The notes: generated by a model from the letters alone, not told the origin. Shown: positions 8,628-16,791, counted from the first letter of the stretch. The stretch is 64,000 bases of DNA from Micromonospora_G sp044458865 (GCF_044458865.1 NZ_JBITIH010000013.1:124001-188000), one strand, 5' to 3'. Made by a program: numbers and translations.

Positions 8628-9439
8628 CCTCCGTGACAACGGCACCGGTGAGCGCGACCACCTCGGTCGCGCTCACCGGCGTCACCAAGGTGTACGGCGC
8701 GGGCCAGAACGCCGTCCTCGCCCTGGACCGGGTCTCGCTCCACGTCGCGCCGGGCGAGTTCGTCTGCCTCGTCGGTGCCTCCGGCTGCGGCAAGAGCACC
8801 CTGCTCAACCTCGTGGCCGGGCTCGACCAGGTCAGTGGCGGCCGGATCGAGATCGTCGACCAGGCCCAGTCGCCCCCGACAGCCTCGTCCCACCGGCAAC
8901 GATCGCCGGGCCTCATGTTCCAGGAGCCCGCGCTCTTTCCGTGGCTCACCGTGGAGGCCAACGTCGAGATGCCGCTCAAGCTGCGCGGGCTGCCCCGGGA
9001 CTCGCGCCGCAAGCGGGTCGCCGAACTGCTCGACACGGTACGCCTGGGCGACTTCGCCCGGCGACGTCCGCACGAACTCTCCGGCGGCATGCGACAGCGG
9101 GTGGCGTTGGCCCGCACACTCGCCCTCGACACCCCGGTGCTGCTCATGGACGAGCCGTTCGGTGCCCTCGACGCGATGACCCGCGACCTGTTGCACGACG
9201 AACTGGAGCGGATCTGGGCGGAGCGCCGGCTGACCGTTCTCTTCGTCACCCACAACGTACGGGAGGCAGCCCGGCTCGCCGACCGGATCGTGCTGCTCTC
9301 CAGCCGGCCCGGCCGGATCATCTACGAGACCCAGGTGACCGCGCCCAGACCTCGACGGATCGACTCGCCCGAGGTCGCCGCGATCGCCGCCGAGGTTACC
9401 GATCGGCTACGGACGGAGGTGGGCCGCCATGGCCAGTGA
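8624..9439 (+). CDS. ssuB: Sulfonate-type ABC transporter ATP-binding protein
   Basis: A 271-residue ABC ATPase. Walker A GASGCGKST is at residues 51-59, the Q-loop Gln at 100, the signature LSGGM at 152-156, and Walker B VLLMDE at 172-177, followed by the PFGALD that is typical of the SsuB/TauB/NrtD group. It powers import through the permease encoded next. ATGA overlap upstream and an 11-nt overlap downstream show translational coupling. Confidence 0.94.
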   Translation: MTSVTTAPVSATTSVALTGVTKVYGAGQNAVLALDRVSLHVAPGEFVCLVGASGCGKSTLLNLVAGLDQVSGGRIEIVDQAQSPPTASSHRQRSPGLMFQEPALFPWLTVEANVEMPLKLRGLPRDSRRKRVAELLDTVRLGDFARRRPHELSGGMRQRVALARTLALDTPVLLMDEPFGALDAMTRDLLHDELERIWAERRLTVLFVTHNVREAARLADRIVLLSSRPGRIIYETQVTAPRPRRIDSPEVAAIAAEVTDRLRTEVGRHGQ

Positions 9440-10310
9440 CACCACCACGAGCGTCCGGGCCGAGGCCGGGATGATTTCCGGTCTGGACGCGTTGGCGATT
9501 GCCAACGGGGTGAAGGTGGAGAGCAGGGCGCGCCGACTCTGGAGTTCCACCTGGCCGAAGTTGGCCGCGATCGGCCTCGCCCTCGGCATCTGGCAGGTGG
9601 TCGTCTGGACCGGCTGGAAGGACCCGTGGGCGTTGCCCGGCCCCGTCGCCGTCTTCGGCGACCTGGGGCCGTACCTGGTCGACCCCTTGTTCTGGCACGG
9701 ACTGGCAACCACCGCCCGTCGCGCCGTCGTCGGCTTCGCCGCCGCCGTCGCCTTCGGACTCGTGCTGGGGCTCGCGGTTGCCCGGGTCCGGATCCTGCGG
9801 GCGGCCCTGGGGTCGATGATCACCGCGTTGCAGACCATGCCGTCGATCGCCTGGTTCCCCCTGGCGATCCTCCTGTTCCAGCTCAGCGAGGAGGCCATCT
9901 TCTTCGTGGTGGTGCTGGGGGCCGCGCCCTCGATCGCCAACGGCGTCATCCACGGCGTCGACTACGTTCCGCCGCTGCTGTTACGGGCCGGTCAGAACAT
10001 CGGTGCCAGGGGATTGAACCTCTACCGGTACGTGATCGCGCCGGCCGCGTTGCCGGCGATCGTGGCCGGGCTCAAGCAGGGCTGGGCCTTTGCCTGGCGC
10101 AGCCTGATGGCGGGGGAACTGCTGGTGGTGATCGCGACGAAGACCTCGATCGGTGCGCAGCTCGTCTACGCCCGGGAACTCTCCGAGGCGGAGCGGCTCA
10201 TCGCGATCATGATCGTGATCCTGGTGCTGGGCCTGCTCGTCGACACGGCCTTCGGGGCGGCGGACCGGGCCATCCGGCGACGGTGGGGCCTCCTGCGACC
10301 CCGCCGGTAA
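9429..10310 (+). CDS. ssuC: Sulfonate-type ABC transporter permease
   Basis: A 293-residue inner-membrane permease of the SsuC/TauC family with about six hydrophobic segments. The cytoplasmic coupling loop reads AGQNIGARGLNLYRYVIAPAALPAI around residues 184-208. A TTA leucine codon occurs at 9981-9983, rare in this GC-rich context and potentially limiting through the rare leucine tRNA. GGAGGTGGG precedes ATG 9429 inside the end of the ATPase gene. Confidence 0.92.
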   Translation: MASDTTTSVRAEAGMISGLDALAIANGVKVESRARRLWSSTWPKLAAIGLALGIWQVVVWTGWKDPWALPGPVAVFGDLGPYLVDPLFWHGLATTARRAVVGFAAAVAFGLVLGLAVARVRILRAALGSMITALQTMPSIAWFPLAILLFQLSEEAIFFVVVLGAAPSIANGVIHGVDYVPPLLLRAGQNIGARGLNLYRYVIAPAALPAIVAGLKQGWAFAWRSLMAGELLVVIATKTSIGAQLVYARELSEAERLIAIMIVILVLGLLVDTAFGAADRAIRRRWGLLRPRR

Positions 10311-10336
10311 ACCGACACCTCCCGGAGGCAGCTTTC

Positions 10337-10837
10337 GTGTACGTCTCAGCCCGCAGCGACTACGCCATCCGCGCCATGTTGGCGATCGCGGCCGGCAAGA
10401 ACACCGACTCGATCCTTCGGGACGGTGACCCACCCGCCACCACCGCTGGTCGCGCCACCAGCGGTGGTGGTGAGTGGGTCACGGCCGCGACCCTCGCCAC
10501 CGTGCAGGAGATTCCGCTGAGCTTTCTCCAGGGCATCCTGCACGACCTGCGACGGGCCGGCCTGCTGTTGAGTCAGCGGGGTGTCGACGGCGGTTACTCG
10601 TTGGCCCGACCGGCCGCCGAGATCAGCGTCGGCGACGTACTGCGCGCGTTGAGCGGATCGCTGACCACCGTACGGGGACTGCCGACCGACGCGGCCGGCT
10701 ACCACGGGGTCGCGGCCGGGCTCGGCAACGTCTGGCTGGCCGTGCACGACGCGATCGAGCAGGTGGTCGACCGGACCACCCTCGCCGACCTGCTCACACC
10801 CCGCCAGCAGCTCGCGCCTCCAGGTGCCACCCGTTGA
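10337..10837 (+). CDS. Rrf2-family transcriptional regulator with an in-frame insertion
   Basis: A 166-residue winged-helix regulator. SARSDYAIRAMLAIA (residues 4-18) and SFLQGILHDLRRAGLLLSQR followed by GVDGGYSLARP are standard Rrf2 sequence. Between helix 1 and helix 2 there are about 23 extra residues (roughly 22-45), mostly encoded by a 58-nt hairpin at 10425-10482. No conserved Fe-S cysteine trio is present, so it is more like CymR than IscR. GTG 10337 has GGAGG eight nt upstream. Its position between the importer and a sulfite exporter makes it the likely repressor acting at the four operator-like sites. Confidence 0.88.
   Translation: MYVSARSDYAIRAMLAIAAGKNTDSILRDGDPPATTAGRATSGGGEWVTAATLATVQEIPLSFLQGILHDLRRAGLLLSQRGVDGGYSLARPAAEISVGDVLRALSGSLTTVRGLPTDAAGYHGVAAGLGNVWLAVHDAIEQVVDRTTLADLLTPRQQLAPPGATR
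10425..10482. repeat. 58-nt hairpin inserted in the Rrf2 coding sequence
   Basis: Arms 10425-10450 and 10457-10482 are 26 nt each and pair at 24 of 26 positions around a 6-nt loop. The segment stays in frame and encodes roughly residues 30-49 of the Rrf2 protein, a stretch absent from ordinary family members. It resembles a palindromic mobile or REP-like element captured inside a gene, or a natural mRNA hairpin. No second copy was noticed elsewhere in the window. Confidence 0.75.
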
Positions 10838-11637
10838 TTGTCGGAGAGACGCAGGGCTGGCAACTGGGCCTCGCCGTCCTGCTCGGCGCCCTCGCCGCAG
10901 CCCTCGGTACGCCGACCGGTGTCTCTGGTGGCCTGCTCCTGTTGCCGCTGCTCATGACCGTCTTCGGGCTCGGCGGTACGGTCGCCAGTGCGACCAACCT
11001 GCTCTTCAACATTGTCTCCACGCCGATGGGGATCGCCCGCCAAGCACGCATCGACACCGAGTTGACGCTGTTGCTGGTCGGCTCGGCGGCGCCTGCCGCG
11101 GTGTTGGGAGTGCTGGTCAACGTGTTCCTGCTCGGTGACTCGGCGGTCTTCCGGGTGCTGGTGGCGGCGATGCTGGCTGCGGTGGCCGCCAGCATCCTCC
11201 TGCCCCGACCGTCGGTGCCCGCCGCGCGCCCGTCGGCCGCGTGGACACCACTGACTCGCCCGAACCGTCGCCTGATGGTGGTGGTCGGTATCGCCAGCGG
11301 CCTGCTCGGCGGCTTCTACGGGTTGGGCGGGGCTGTCCTCGCCGCCCCGGTCGCGTTGCTGGTCACCGGCTGGCCGGTGGTCCGGATATCCGGTGCCGCC
11401 CTGGTCACCACGTTGGTCGTCTCGCTCACCGGGCTCGCCGCCTACAGTGCCCTGAGCTTCGCCGGTCACACGACCGTGCGTACCCCGCACTGGCCGCTCG
11501 GCCTCGCGTTGGGCGTGGGCGGTGTGATCGGCGGCTACGCTGCCGCCCGGTACGCCGCCAGGATTCCTGACCGGTCGCTTCGGACCGTGCTCGCGGTCCT
11601 GATCGGACTCGGCGCTCTCCGTCTCGCGCTGCTCTGA
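10834..11637 (+). CDS. TauE/SafE-family sulfite/organosulfur exporter
   Basis: A 267-residue integral membrane protein with about eight hydrophobic segments in two similar halves, the TauE/SafE (DUF81) layout. The first half has GTPTGVSGGLLLLPLL and the second SGLLGGFYGLGGAVLAAPVALL, the two repeated glycine-rich motifs of the family. Family members are linked to export of sulfite or sulfoacetate. The start is read as TTG 10834, overlapping the Rrf2 stop (TTGA); no better start follows in this frame near the hydrophobic N-terminus. It would relieve sulfite released by the monooxygenases. Confidence 0.85.
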   Translation: MIVGETQGWQLGLAVLLGALAAALGTPTGVSGGLLLLPLLMTVFGLGGTVASATNLLFNIVSTPMGIARQARIDTELTLLLVGSAAPAAVLGVLVNVFLLGDSAVFRVLVAAMLAAVAASILLPRPSVPAARPSAAWTPLTRPNRRLMVVVGIASGLLGGFYGLGGAVLAAPVALLVTGWPVVRISGAALVTTLVVSLTGLAAYSALSFAGHTTVRTPHWPLGLALGVGGVIGGYAAARYAARIPDRSLRTVLAVLIGLGALRLALL

Positions 11638-11745
11638 GGGACGCGCCTCGGCGCCGATGACGGTTGCCGGCAGCGGTGAGCCGCCCACCCACGGTGTCGG
11701 TACGACCCGGGTCGATCGACCGGATGGTGGAGAGGGCTTGATATT

Positions 11746-11762
11746 CCTATCGGTTTAGTAGG
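11746..11762. promoter_or_regulatory. Putative Rrf2-type operator, site 4
   Basis: CCTATCGGTTTAGTAGG, or CCTACTAAACCGATAGG on the other strand, is embedded in a longer palindrome whose outer bases are ATATT and AATAT (11741-11767). Twelve nt downstream is the GTG of the second leader peptide, so this site controls the exporter unit. It is nearly identical in its left ten bases to site 3. Confidence 0.6.
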
Positions 11763-11773
11763 AATATTGGTGC

Positions 11774-11869
11774 GTGCTCATCGAGGTCCATCTCACCTCC
11801 CGCCGGGTCATCGACCTGATGCGGGTGGCGTCTGAGCTCTGTCGTGTGGGCCACACGATCACCCGCTGA
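11774..11869 (+). CDS. Putative second cysteine-responsive leader peptide (31 aa)
   Basis: GTG-initiated frame ending in TGA at 11867-11869. It contains SRRVIDLMRVASELCR, the same pattern as TRRHIDLQRVAAALCPR in the leader at 1887. It follows an operator-like palindrome directly and lies about 200 nt before the small membrane protein and YeiH-type exporter genes. No strong Shine-Dalgarno is visible, so it may be translated from a near-leaderless transcript starting at the operator. Finding two such leaders at one locus supports both being real. The sensing role is inferred. Confidence 0.62.
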   Translation: MLIEVHLTSRRVIDLMRVASELCRVGHTITR

Positions 11870-12070
11870 TCGACGCACCACCGTCCACCGAAGGCGCCGT
11901 CGCGGCGCTGCCGTACGCACCCCCACATCGCGGGCGCCACCGCCCACGTTGTTTCGCGCGGCAGTTCCCTGAGCTCCGCCGGGAAATCCGAACCGGCGCG
12001 GCGTCAGTACCGGAACAACCTCCCCCTTCCGCACCGGCCCCGCGATCGGGTCGGTCGTAGCCAAAGGAAC

Positions 12071-12262
12071 ATGATGAGCGAAGAGACGCCACCACGACCT
12101 GTCCCACCGCCGACACCGGCCACCACCGCACCGACCGCTACCGCACCGACCGCTGCCGAGAGCACACTCGCCATCAACGAGGACTGGGCCGCGACCATCC
12201 TCGGCCTCGTCCTGCTCGTCCTCGTGCTGGTCGGCGCGATCCCCACCGGGCTGGTGCCCTGA
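12071..12262 (+). CDS. Small single-pass membrane protein upstream of the YeiH-type exporter
   Basis: A 63-residue protein (62 if it starts at the second ATG, 12074). The first 33 residues are rich in proline, threonine and alanine. They are followed by NEDW and one strongly hydrophobic segment (ATILGLVLLVLVLVGAIP), so it should be a small membrane protein. AAAGGA precedes the start, and its stop TGA overlaps the next ATG by one base. The next protein has a similar Pro/Thr/Ala-rich N-terminus and the motif PAWGWIALGLLVVLVL. I do not recognise a named family. A role as an accessory subunit of the exporter is inferred from coupling. Confidence 0.65.
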   Translation: MMSEETPPRPVPPPTPATTAPTATAPTAAESTLAINEDWAATILGLVLLVLVLVGAIPTGLVP

Positions 12263-13452
12263 TGACCACTGACGCCACACCGAAGGAGACCCCCGCGGAG
12301 GCGTCCGCCGCCGCAGCCGTCCCGACGACGGTCGCCGCGACCGAGGGCGGATCGACCACCCCGACGGCGGTACGGCCCAGCCCGGCCTGGGGCTGGATCG
12401 CCCTCGGACTGCTGGTCGTGCTCGTACTGGCCGCGTCGACCCGGTACCTCGAACAGAACGTACCGACCTTCTTCGCGGAGACGGACCTGGCCGAGATCGC
12501 GGACGCGATCGAATACCCGGTCTACGCGATCCTGCTCGGCCTGCTCGGCAACGTACTCGTCACGCTGCTCGGCATCCGGGAGCGGATCGCCGCCGCCTTC
12601 CGGACCGAGTTCTTCATCAAGACCGGTCTGGTCCTGCTCGGCGCCTCGATCAACCTCTCGGTGATCGCCAGTGCCGCCGGGCCGGCGATCGCGCAGGCGA
12701 TCCTGCTCATCAGCGGCGTCTTCCTCTTCACCTGGTGGCTCGCGGGCCGGTTGGGACTGGACGACAAGCTGCGGGCACTGCTCGCCGCCGCCGTCTCGAT
12801 CTGTGGGGTGAGCGCGGCGATCGCGGCGGCCGGCGCGGTACGGGCCAAGCGGGAGCAGCTCGCGTACACCGCCAGCCTGGTCATCCTCTTCGCCCTGCCG
12901 TCGATCTTCATTCTGCCCTGGCTGGCCGACGTGTTCGGACTCTCCGACGCGGTGGCCGGTGCCTGGATCGGCGGCAACATCGACACCACCGCCGCGGTCA
13001 CTGCCGCGGGTGCGCTCGCGGGCGAAGAGGCGCTGCAGATCGCCAGCATCGTCAAGGTGACGCAGAACGCGCTGATGGGGGTCGTGGCGGTGGCGCTCAC
13101 GGCGTACTTCACCCTGCGGGTCGAGCGCCAGCCCGGTGCGGCCCGTCCGGGCCTGGGCGAGCTGTGGCGTCGCTTCCCGAAGTTCGTGCTCGGCTTTGTC
13201 GCCGCGTCGGTGATCGCCACCTGGTACCTCGACGCGGCCGGAGCGGACGGCAAGGAGGTCATCGGGGTGGTCAACGACCTGCGGGTCTGGTTCCTGATCC
13301 TGGCGTTCGTCAGCATCGGCCTGGAGTTCCGGGTCGCCTCGTTGCGGGAGGCGGGTTGGCGCCCGATCGCGGTCTTCGCCAGCGCGACGGTGTTCAACCT
13401 GGTGCTCGCCCTGGCCCTCGCGTCGTTGCTGTTCCGCAACTTCACCGGTTGA
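12262..13452 (+). CDS. YeiH-family putative sulfate/sulfite exporter
   Basis: A 396-residue polytopic membrane protein of the conserved 698/YeiH family with around ten hydrophobic segments. Recognisable stretches are FFIKTGLVLLGASINLSVI near residue 115, SICGVSAAIAAAGAVRAK around 175-192 and AWIGGNIDTTAAVTAAGAL around residue 235. The family is annotated as putative sulfate exporters, with little direct biochemistry. It is co-translated with the small membrane protein before it and followed by a strong terminator at 13467. It is a second, unrelated exporter beside the TauE/SafE protein. Confidence 0.88.
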   Translation: MTTDATPKETPAEASAAAAVPTTVAATEGGSTTPTAVRPSPAWGWIALGLLVVLVLAASTRYLEQNVPTFFAETDLAEIADAIEYPVYAILLGLLGNVLVTLLGIRERIAAAFRTEFFIKTGLVLLGASINLSVIASAAGPAIAQAILLISGVFLFTWWLAGRLGLDDKLRALLAAAVSICGVSAAIAAAGAVRAKREQLAYTASLVILFALPSIFILPWLADVFGLSDAVAGAWIGGNIDTTAAVTAAGALAGEEALQIASIVKVTQNALMGVVAVALTAYFTLRVERQPGAARPGLGELWRRFPKFVLGFVAASVIATWYLDAAGADGKEVIGVVNDLRVWFLILAFVSIGLEFRVASLREAGWRPIAVFASATVFNLVLALALASLLFRNFTG

Positions 13453-13466
13453 CGTCCGGTTGGGCG

Positions 13467-13503
13467 CCGCCTCGGCGATCGGGCAAGCCGATCGCCGAGG
13501 CGG
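13467..13503. terminator. Stem-loop terminator after the exporter gene
   Basis: Arms 13467-13482 and 13488-13503 form a perfect 16-bp GC-rich stem with a 5-nt loop, starting 14 nt after the exporter stop. A short T/C run follows on the + strand. It lies between converging genes and may stop transcription from both sides. Confidence 0.8.
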
Positions 13504-13522
13504 TTTCCCCGCTCGGCCCCCC

Positions 13523-14311
13523 TCAGCCGGCGAGGATCCGGGCGAGTTCGCCGGGCCGGGCCAGGTGCGGGAAGTGGCCGCTGCCGGGCAGGACGGTGAT
13601 GGCGATGTCGGGCAGGGTCGACTCCAGCCACCGCCGGTACCTCGGATTCGGCTCCTCGCCGGTGACGTACCGGTAGGCGATGCCGCGTGAGTGGATGGTG
13701 TCCAGATCCTGGGTCCGGCGTTCGGTTATCTCCTCCGCCGGCGTCACGATCACCTCGTGCCAGTAGCCGAGGAGAAGGTCCTGGCGGGGCGTGGTGGCCG
13801 TCCGGACGAGTTCCCGCGCTGCCGGTGGCAACAGTTCGATGTGCATGCCGGCGAGCATGGTCTCCCAGACCTGGTGGTAGGCGGGGCCGCGGAGCACCGG
13901 CTCGGCCTGGCGCAGTGCCTCCCCGAAACCGCCGACCAGCAGCGGCTGGTCGATGTTGACCGCGCCCCGGGTCGGATACCTCGCGGCGTAGATCGTCGCC
14001 AGTACGCCGCCGAGGGAGTGCCCGACCATGATGGGCGACTCGAGTCCGGCGTCGGTCACCGCCTCGTGGATGACCTGGGCGATCTCGTCGGTCTGGTACG
14101 AGTCGCGCCGGGGCGACCCGCCATGCCCGGGCAGGTCCAGGGTGAGCACCCGCCGACCCGGGTCGACGGCCTCCAGTTCGCGCAGGAGCGGCTTCCACTG
14201 GCGCCGGTCGTAGCTGAGCCCGTGCACGAGAACCAGGGGCGGTCGCTCGTCCGTGCTGCCGTACGCGTCGGCGGCCAGTTCGCCGACGTACCGCTGGTGT
14301 GCCTCACTCAT
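13523..14311 (-). CDS. Alpha/beta-hydrolase
   Basis: A 262-residue alpha/beta-hydrolase. The sequence has an oxyanion-hole HG (LVLVHGLSYD, residues 26-35), LDLPGHGGS at 59-67, the nucleophile elbow GHSLGG with Ser99, and a C-terminal GSGHFPH with His246 as the likely catalytic histidine. It is probably an esterase or C-C hydrolase; the substrate is unknown. It is a single gene, convergent with the exporter operon and separated from it by the terminator. Confidence 0.88.
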   Translation of the reverse strand: MSEAHQRYVGELAADAYGSTDERPPLVLVHGLSYDRRQWKPLLRELEAVDPGRRVLTLDLPGHGGSPRRDSYQTDEIAQVIHEAVTDAGLESPIMVGHSLGGVLATIYAARYPTRGAVNIDQPLLVGGFGEALRQAEPVLRGPAYHQVWETMLAGMHIELLPPAARELVRTATTPRQDLLLGYWHEVIVTPAEEITERRTQDLDTIHSRGIAYRYVTGEEPNPRYRRWLESTLPDIAITVLPGSGHFPHLARPGELARILAG

Positions 14312-14427
14312 GGTCTCTCCCTTGCCGAAGCGTCACCCAGCAGGCGTAACTCCGGTGCGAACAGGTTGTACGTGGCGGGGGTCACCGTGCGGGCTGGGGC
14401 GTATTGGGCAGAATGGATGGGTTTGCA

Positions 14428-16791
14428 CTACACACTCCACCGGGCCGGGCCGCCCGGAGCCGGCTGGTACCGGAACTGCCGCCCGGTGCGCAGTGAGGCC
14501 CTCAGGTGGGCACCGGCCAGTGGTGCGGCGGACTCGACCCGCTTGACGGTGGACCAGAGCGTGCGGGTGGCGTTGACCCGGGCGCGTTCGGCCTCGTTCG
14601 CGTGGGCGCGGGGTCGGCCACCGAGCCCGCTGGCCCGCCGCAGCTCCGCCACCAGAGCGGCCCGTTCGGCCTGGGCGGCCGCCGCCCGTTCGACGTCGCC
14701 GGCCCGGTCTGCCGCGTCGAGCTGTTCTTCCAACGTCGCCAACCGTCGCCGGTAGGCGGTGCGGGCGGCGTCGTCGAGCACCGCGTCCCCGTCCGGCGCC
14801 CGCAGGCCGAAGCCACCCGCGACGAGGTCCAGCGCGGCGATCTCCCGTCCCGGTGCGGCGAGCAGGGTACGCAGGTACCGCACCCCCTGACTGTCGCGCA
14901 GCCGGGCCGTTTCGGCGCCGGCGTCGAGCCGCCAGTCCTCACCCTCACGGGTCAGCCGCCACTCGTCAGCGGGCGGGGTGAGCGTGACGAGCAGTCCGAA
15001 CATCTCAAGCCGCGCTGCGATCGAGCGGGCCCGCTCGCGATCGTCCTCGGCACGGGTCCAGTCCTCGGCGCCGCCGCGTACGCCGAGCGCGTCGGCCCGG
15101 ACGGCCAGTGTGGCGGCGAGCCAGGGCAGGGCGCCGATCCGCCGCTCCAGCGCGACGGCGTCGTCCAGGTGGGACAGTGCCTGATCGGGCCGGCCCAATC
15201 GGGTGGCGAGCTGACCCAGGTAGTCGTCGACCGGTCCGGTGATCGTGTTGGCGCCACCCCAGACGACCAGCCGCCCCCGGTAGGGCAGGAGCGCCTCGTA
15301 CAGGGCCTGCGCGGTCGCCGGTTCGCCGAGCCGGGCGGCCACCACGGCCAGGTCGGCCAGGGCACCCACCCAGCGAGGTCCGGATCCGGAGAGTACGGCC
15401 GGCAGCACCCGTTCCAGTTCGAGTGCCGCCTCGACATCGCGGCCGGACTCGGCCAGAGCGCGGGCGGCGGTCGCCTCGAAGAAGTGCCCGGGCAGCCGCC
15501 GGGCGAGGATCTGTAGGTCGTCGGCACCCGACCCGATCGTGCCCCGGAGCATCCCGAGCCGCCCGTACAGCGACGCGACCAGGCGCTCGGTGTCGGCCAG
15601 TCCGGCCTGACGGCCACGTACGCCCACCTCGGCCGCGAGCGTCGCCGCGACGTCGAGCCGGCCGCGTACCGTCGCCAGCATGGCCTGGCGAGCCAGCACG
15701 ACCACCGCCGCCTCGGCGTCGCCGGCCAGCTCGCCGGCACGGGCGTAAGCCGTCAGCGCGGCCTCGGCGGCTCCCAGGTCACCCAGCTCGGCGAGCGCGA
15801 CGAAGCGCCAGAACAGCCCGCGTCGCTCCACCATGGCGTCGCCTGCCCGCCGCGCCTGCGTCACGATCTCCGAGGCGGTGGCGAGGCGTTCGTCGGCGGC
15901 GGCCGGGTCCCAGAGCGCGTGCAACCGGCTGTCGAGCACCGCGGCGACCGTGCCGGGACTGCCGGTCGTCCGGGCCAGGGCCAGCGCCTCGTCGACCAGC
16001 TCTCGGCGGCGTGCCCCGGCCGACGGGTCGCCGAGCAGTTCACGGGCGAGCCGGGCCAGTACCCGGGCCCGGACGGCTGGTGGCAGCGGGCGGGCGGCGG
16101 CGGCCTCCAACAGGCGGATCAGACCCAGGTCCAGGTCGAGGAACTCGGCCCGGGACGGTGTCGTCAGCGCCAGGTGGATGACGGCGTCGGCGGAGGAGTC
16201 GAGCCCCGTCACCTCCGTCGTGAGGCCGATCGCGGCACCGGGCAGACCGGCCGAGGCGAGCCAGACCGCGTGTACGGCGACCGTGGGCAGTTCGGGTACC
16301 AGGGCGGCGAGTTCCGGTTCCGTGAGACCGCCCAGCCGCAGCTCCGGGGCGAGTCCGAGGGGGCGTTCCGTCGTCGCGAGCAGCACGGTCGCGCCGGATC
16401 CGAGTCGGGAGCCGAGCAGGGTCAGGAACGCCACGGCCGGCGCGCCGGCCCGGTCGAGGTCGTCGACGAGGAGCAGGCGGGGGCCGCCTCGGGCGATCGC
16501 TCGGGCGGCGCGGTCGAGATCCCGGGGCCCGGCGTCGGGCGGTAGCTCGTCGAGTTCGAGGTCGCGGAGTACCTGGTCCCAGAGGAGCAATCCGGAGTCG
16601 GCACCGGTCCCGGCCGTACGGAGCACCGTCATTCCCCGGCTGCGGGCCAGGGTCGCGGCTGCGTCGACCAGTGCCGTCTTGCCGGCCCCGGGTGGCCCGC
16701 TCAGCACGAGATGCCCGCCGACTCCCGCCTGCGCCCGGTCAAGTAACTGTTCCACCGCGGCGAGTTCGCGCCGGCGTCCGATCAGGGCCAC
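14428..16791 (-). CDS. Large AAA-type ATPase with helical repeat region (STAND-like), no HTH seen
   Basis: About 787 residues. The N-terminus reads ALIGRRRELAAVEQLLDRA with Walker A GPPGAGKT at residues 32-39 and Walker B LLLVDDLD near 105, an AAA_16-type module as in LuxR/LAL regulators. A long alanine/leucine-rich middle looks like TPR repeats. The C-terminal region has RDSQGVRYLRTLLAAPGREI, the segment often found in this ATPase group in place of a LuxR HTH, then a coiled charged stretch. GTG 16791 is preferred because family members begin just before LIGRR; TTG 16833 is an alternative. It probably has a regulatory or signal-sensing role. Divergent from the DivIVA-domain gene. Confidence 0.82.
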   Translation of the reverse strand: MALIGRRRELAAVEQLLDRAQAGVGGHLVLSGPPGAGKTALVDAAATLARSRGMTVLRTAGTGADSGLLLWDQVLRDLELDELPPDAGPRDLDRAARAIARGGPRLLLVDDLDRAGAPAVAFLTLLGSRLGSGATVLLATTERPLGLAPELRLGGLTEPELAALVPELPTVAVHAVWLASAGLPGAAIGLTTEVTGLDSSADAVIHLALTTPSRAEFLDLDLGLIRLLEAAAARPLPPAVRARVLARLARELLGDPSAGARRRELVDEALALARTTGSPGTVAAVLDSRLHALWDPAAADERLATASEIVTQARRAGDAMVERRGLFWRFVALAELGDLGAAEAALTAYARAGELAGDAEAAVVVLARQAMLATVRGRLDVAATLAAEVGVRGRQAGLADTERLVASLYGRLGMLRGTIGSGADDLQILARRLPGHFFEATAARALAESGRDVEAALELERVLPAVLSGSGPRWVGALADLAVVAARLGEPATAQALYEALLPYRGRLVVWGGANTITGPVDDYLGQLATRLGRPDQALSHLDDAVALERRIGALPWLAATLAVRADALGVRGGAEDWTRAEDDRERARSIAARLEMFGLLVTLTPPADEWRLTREGEDWRLDAGAETARLRDSQGVRYLRTLLAAPGREIAALDLVAGGFGLRAPDGDAVLDDAARTAYRRRLATLEEQLDAADRAGDVERAAAAQAERAALVAELRRASGLGGRPRAHANEAERARVNATRTLWSTVKRVESAAPLAGAHLRASLRTGRQFRYQPAPGGPARWSV

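Noticed and set aside
12522..14198. A 558-codon leftward frame spanning the exporter and the hydrolase
   Set aside because: It crosses a strong terminator and two convergent, recognisable genes. Its translation is arginine- and serine-rich noise.
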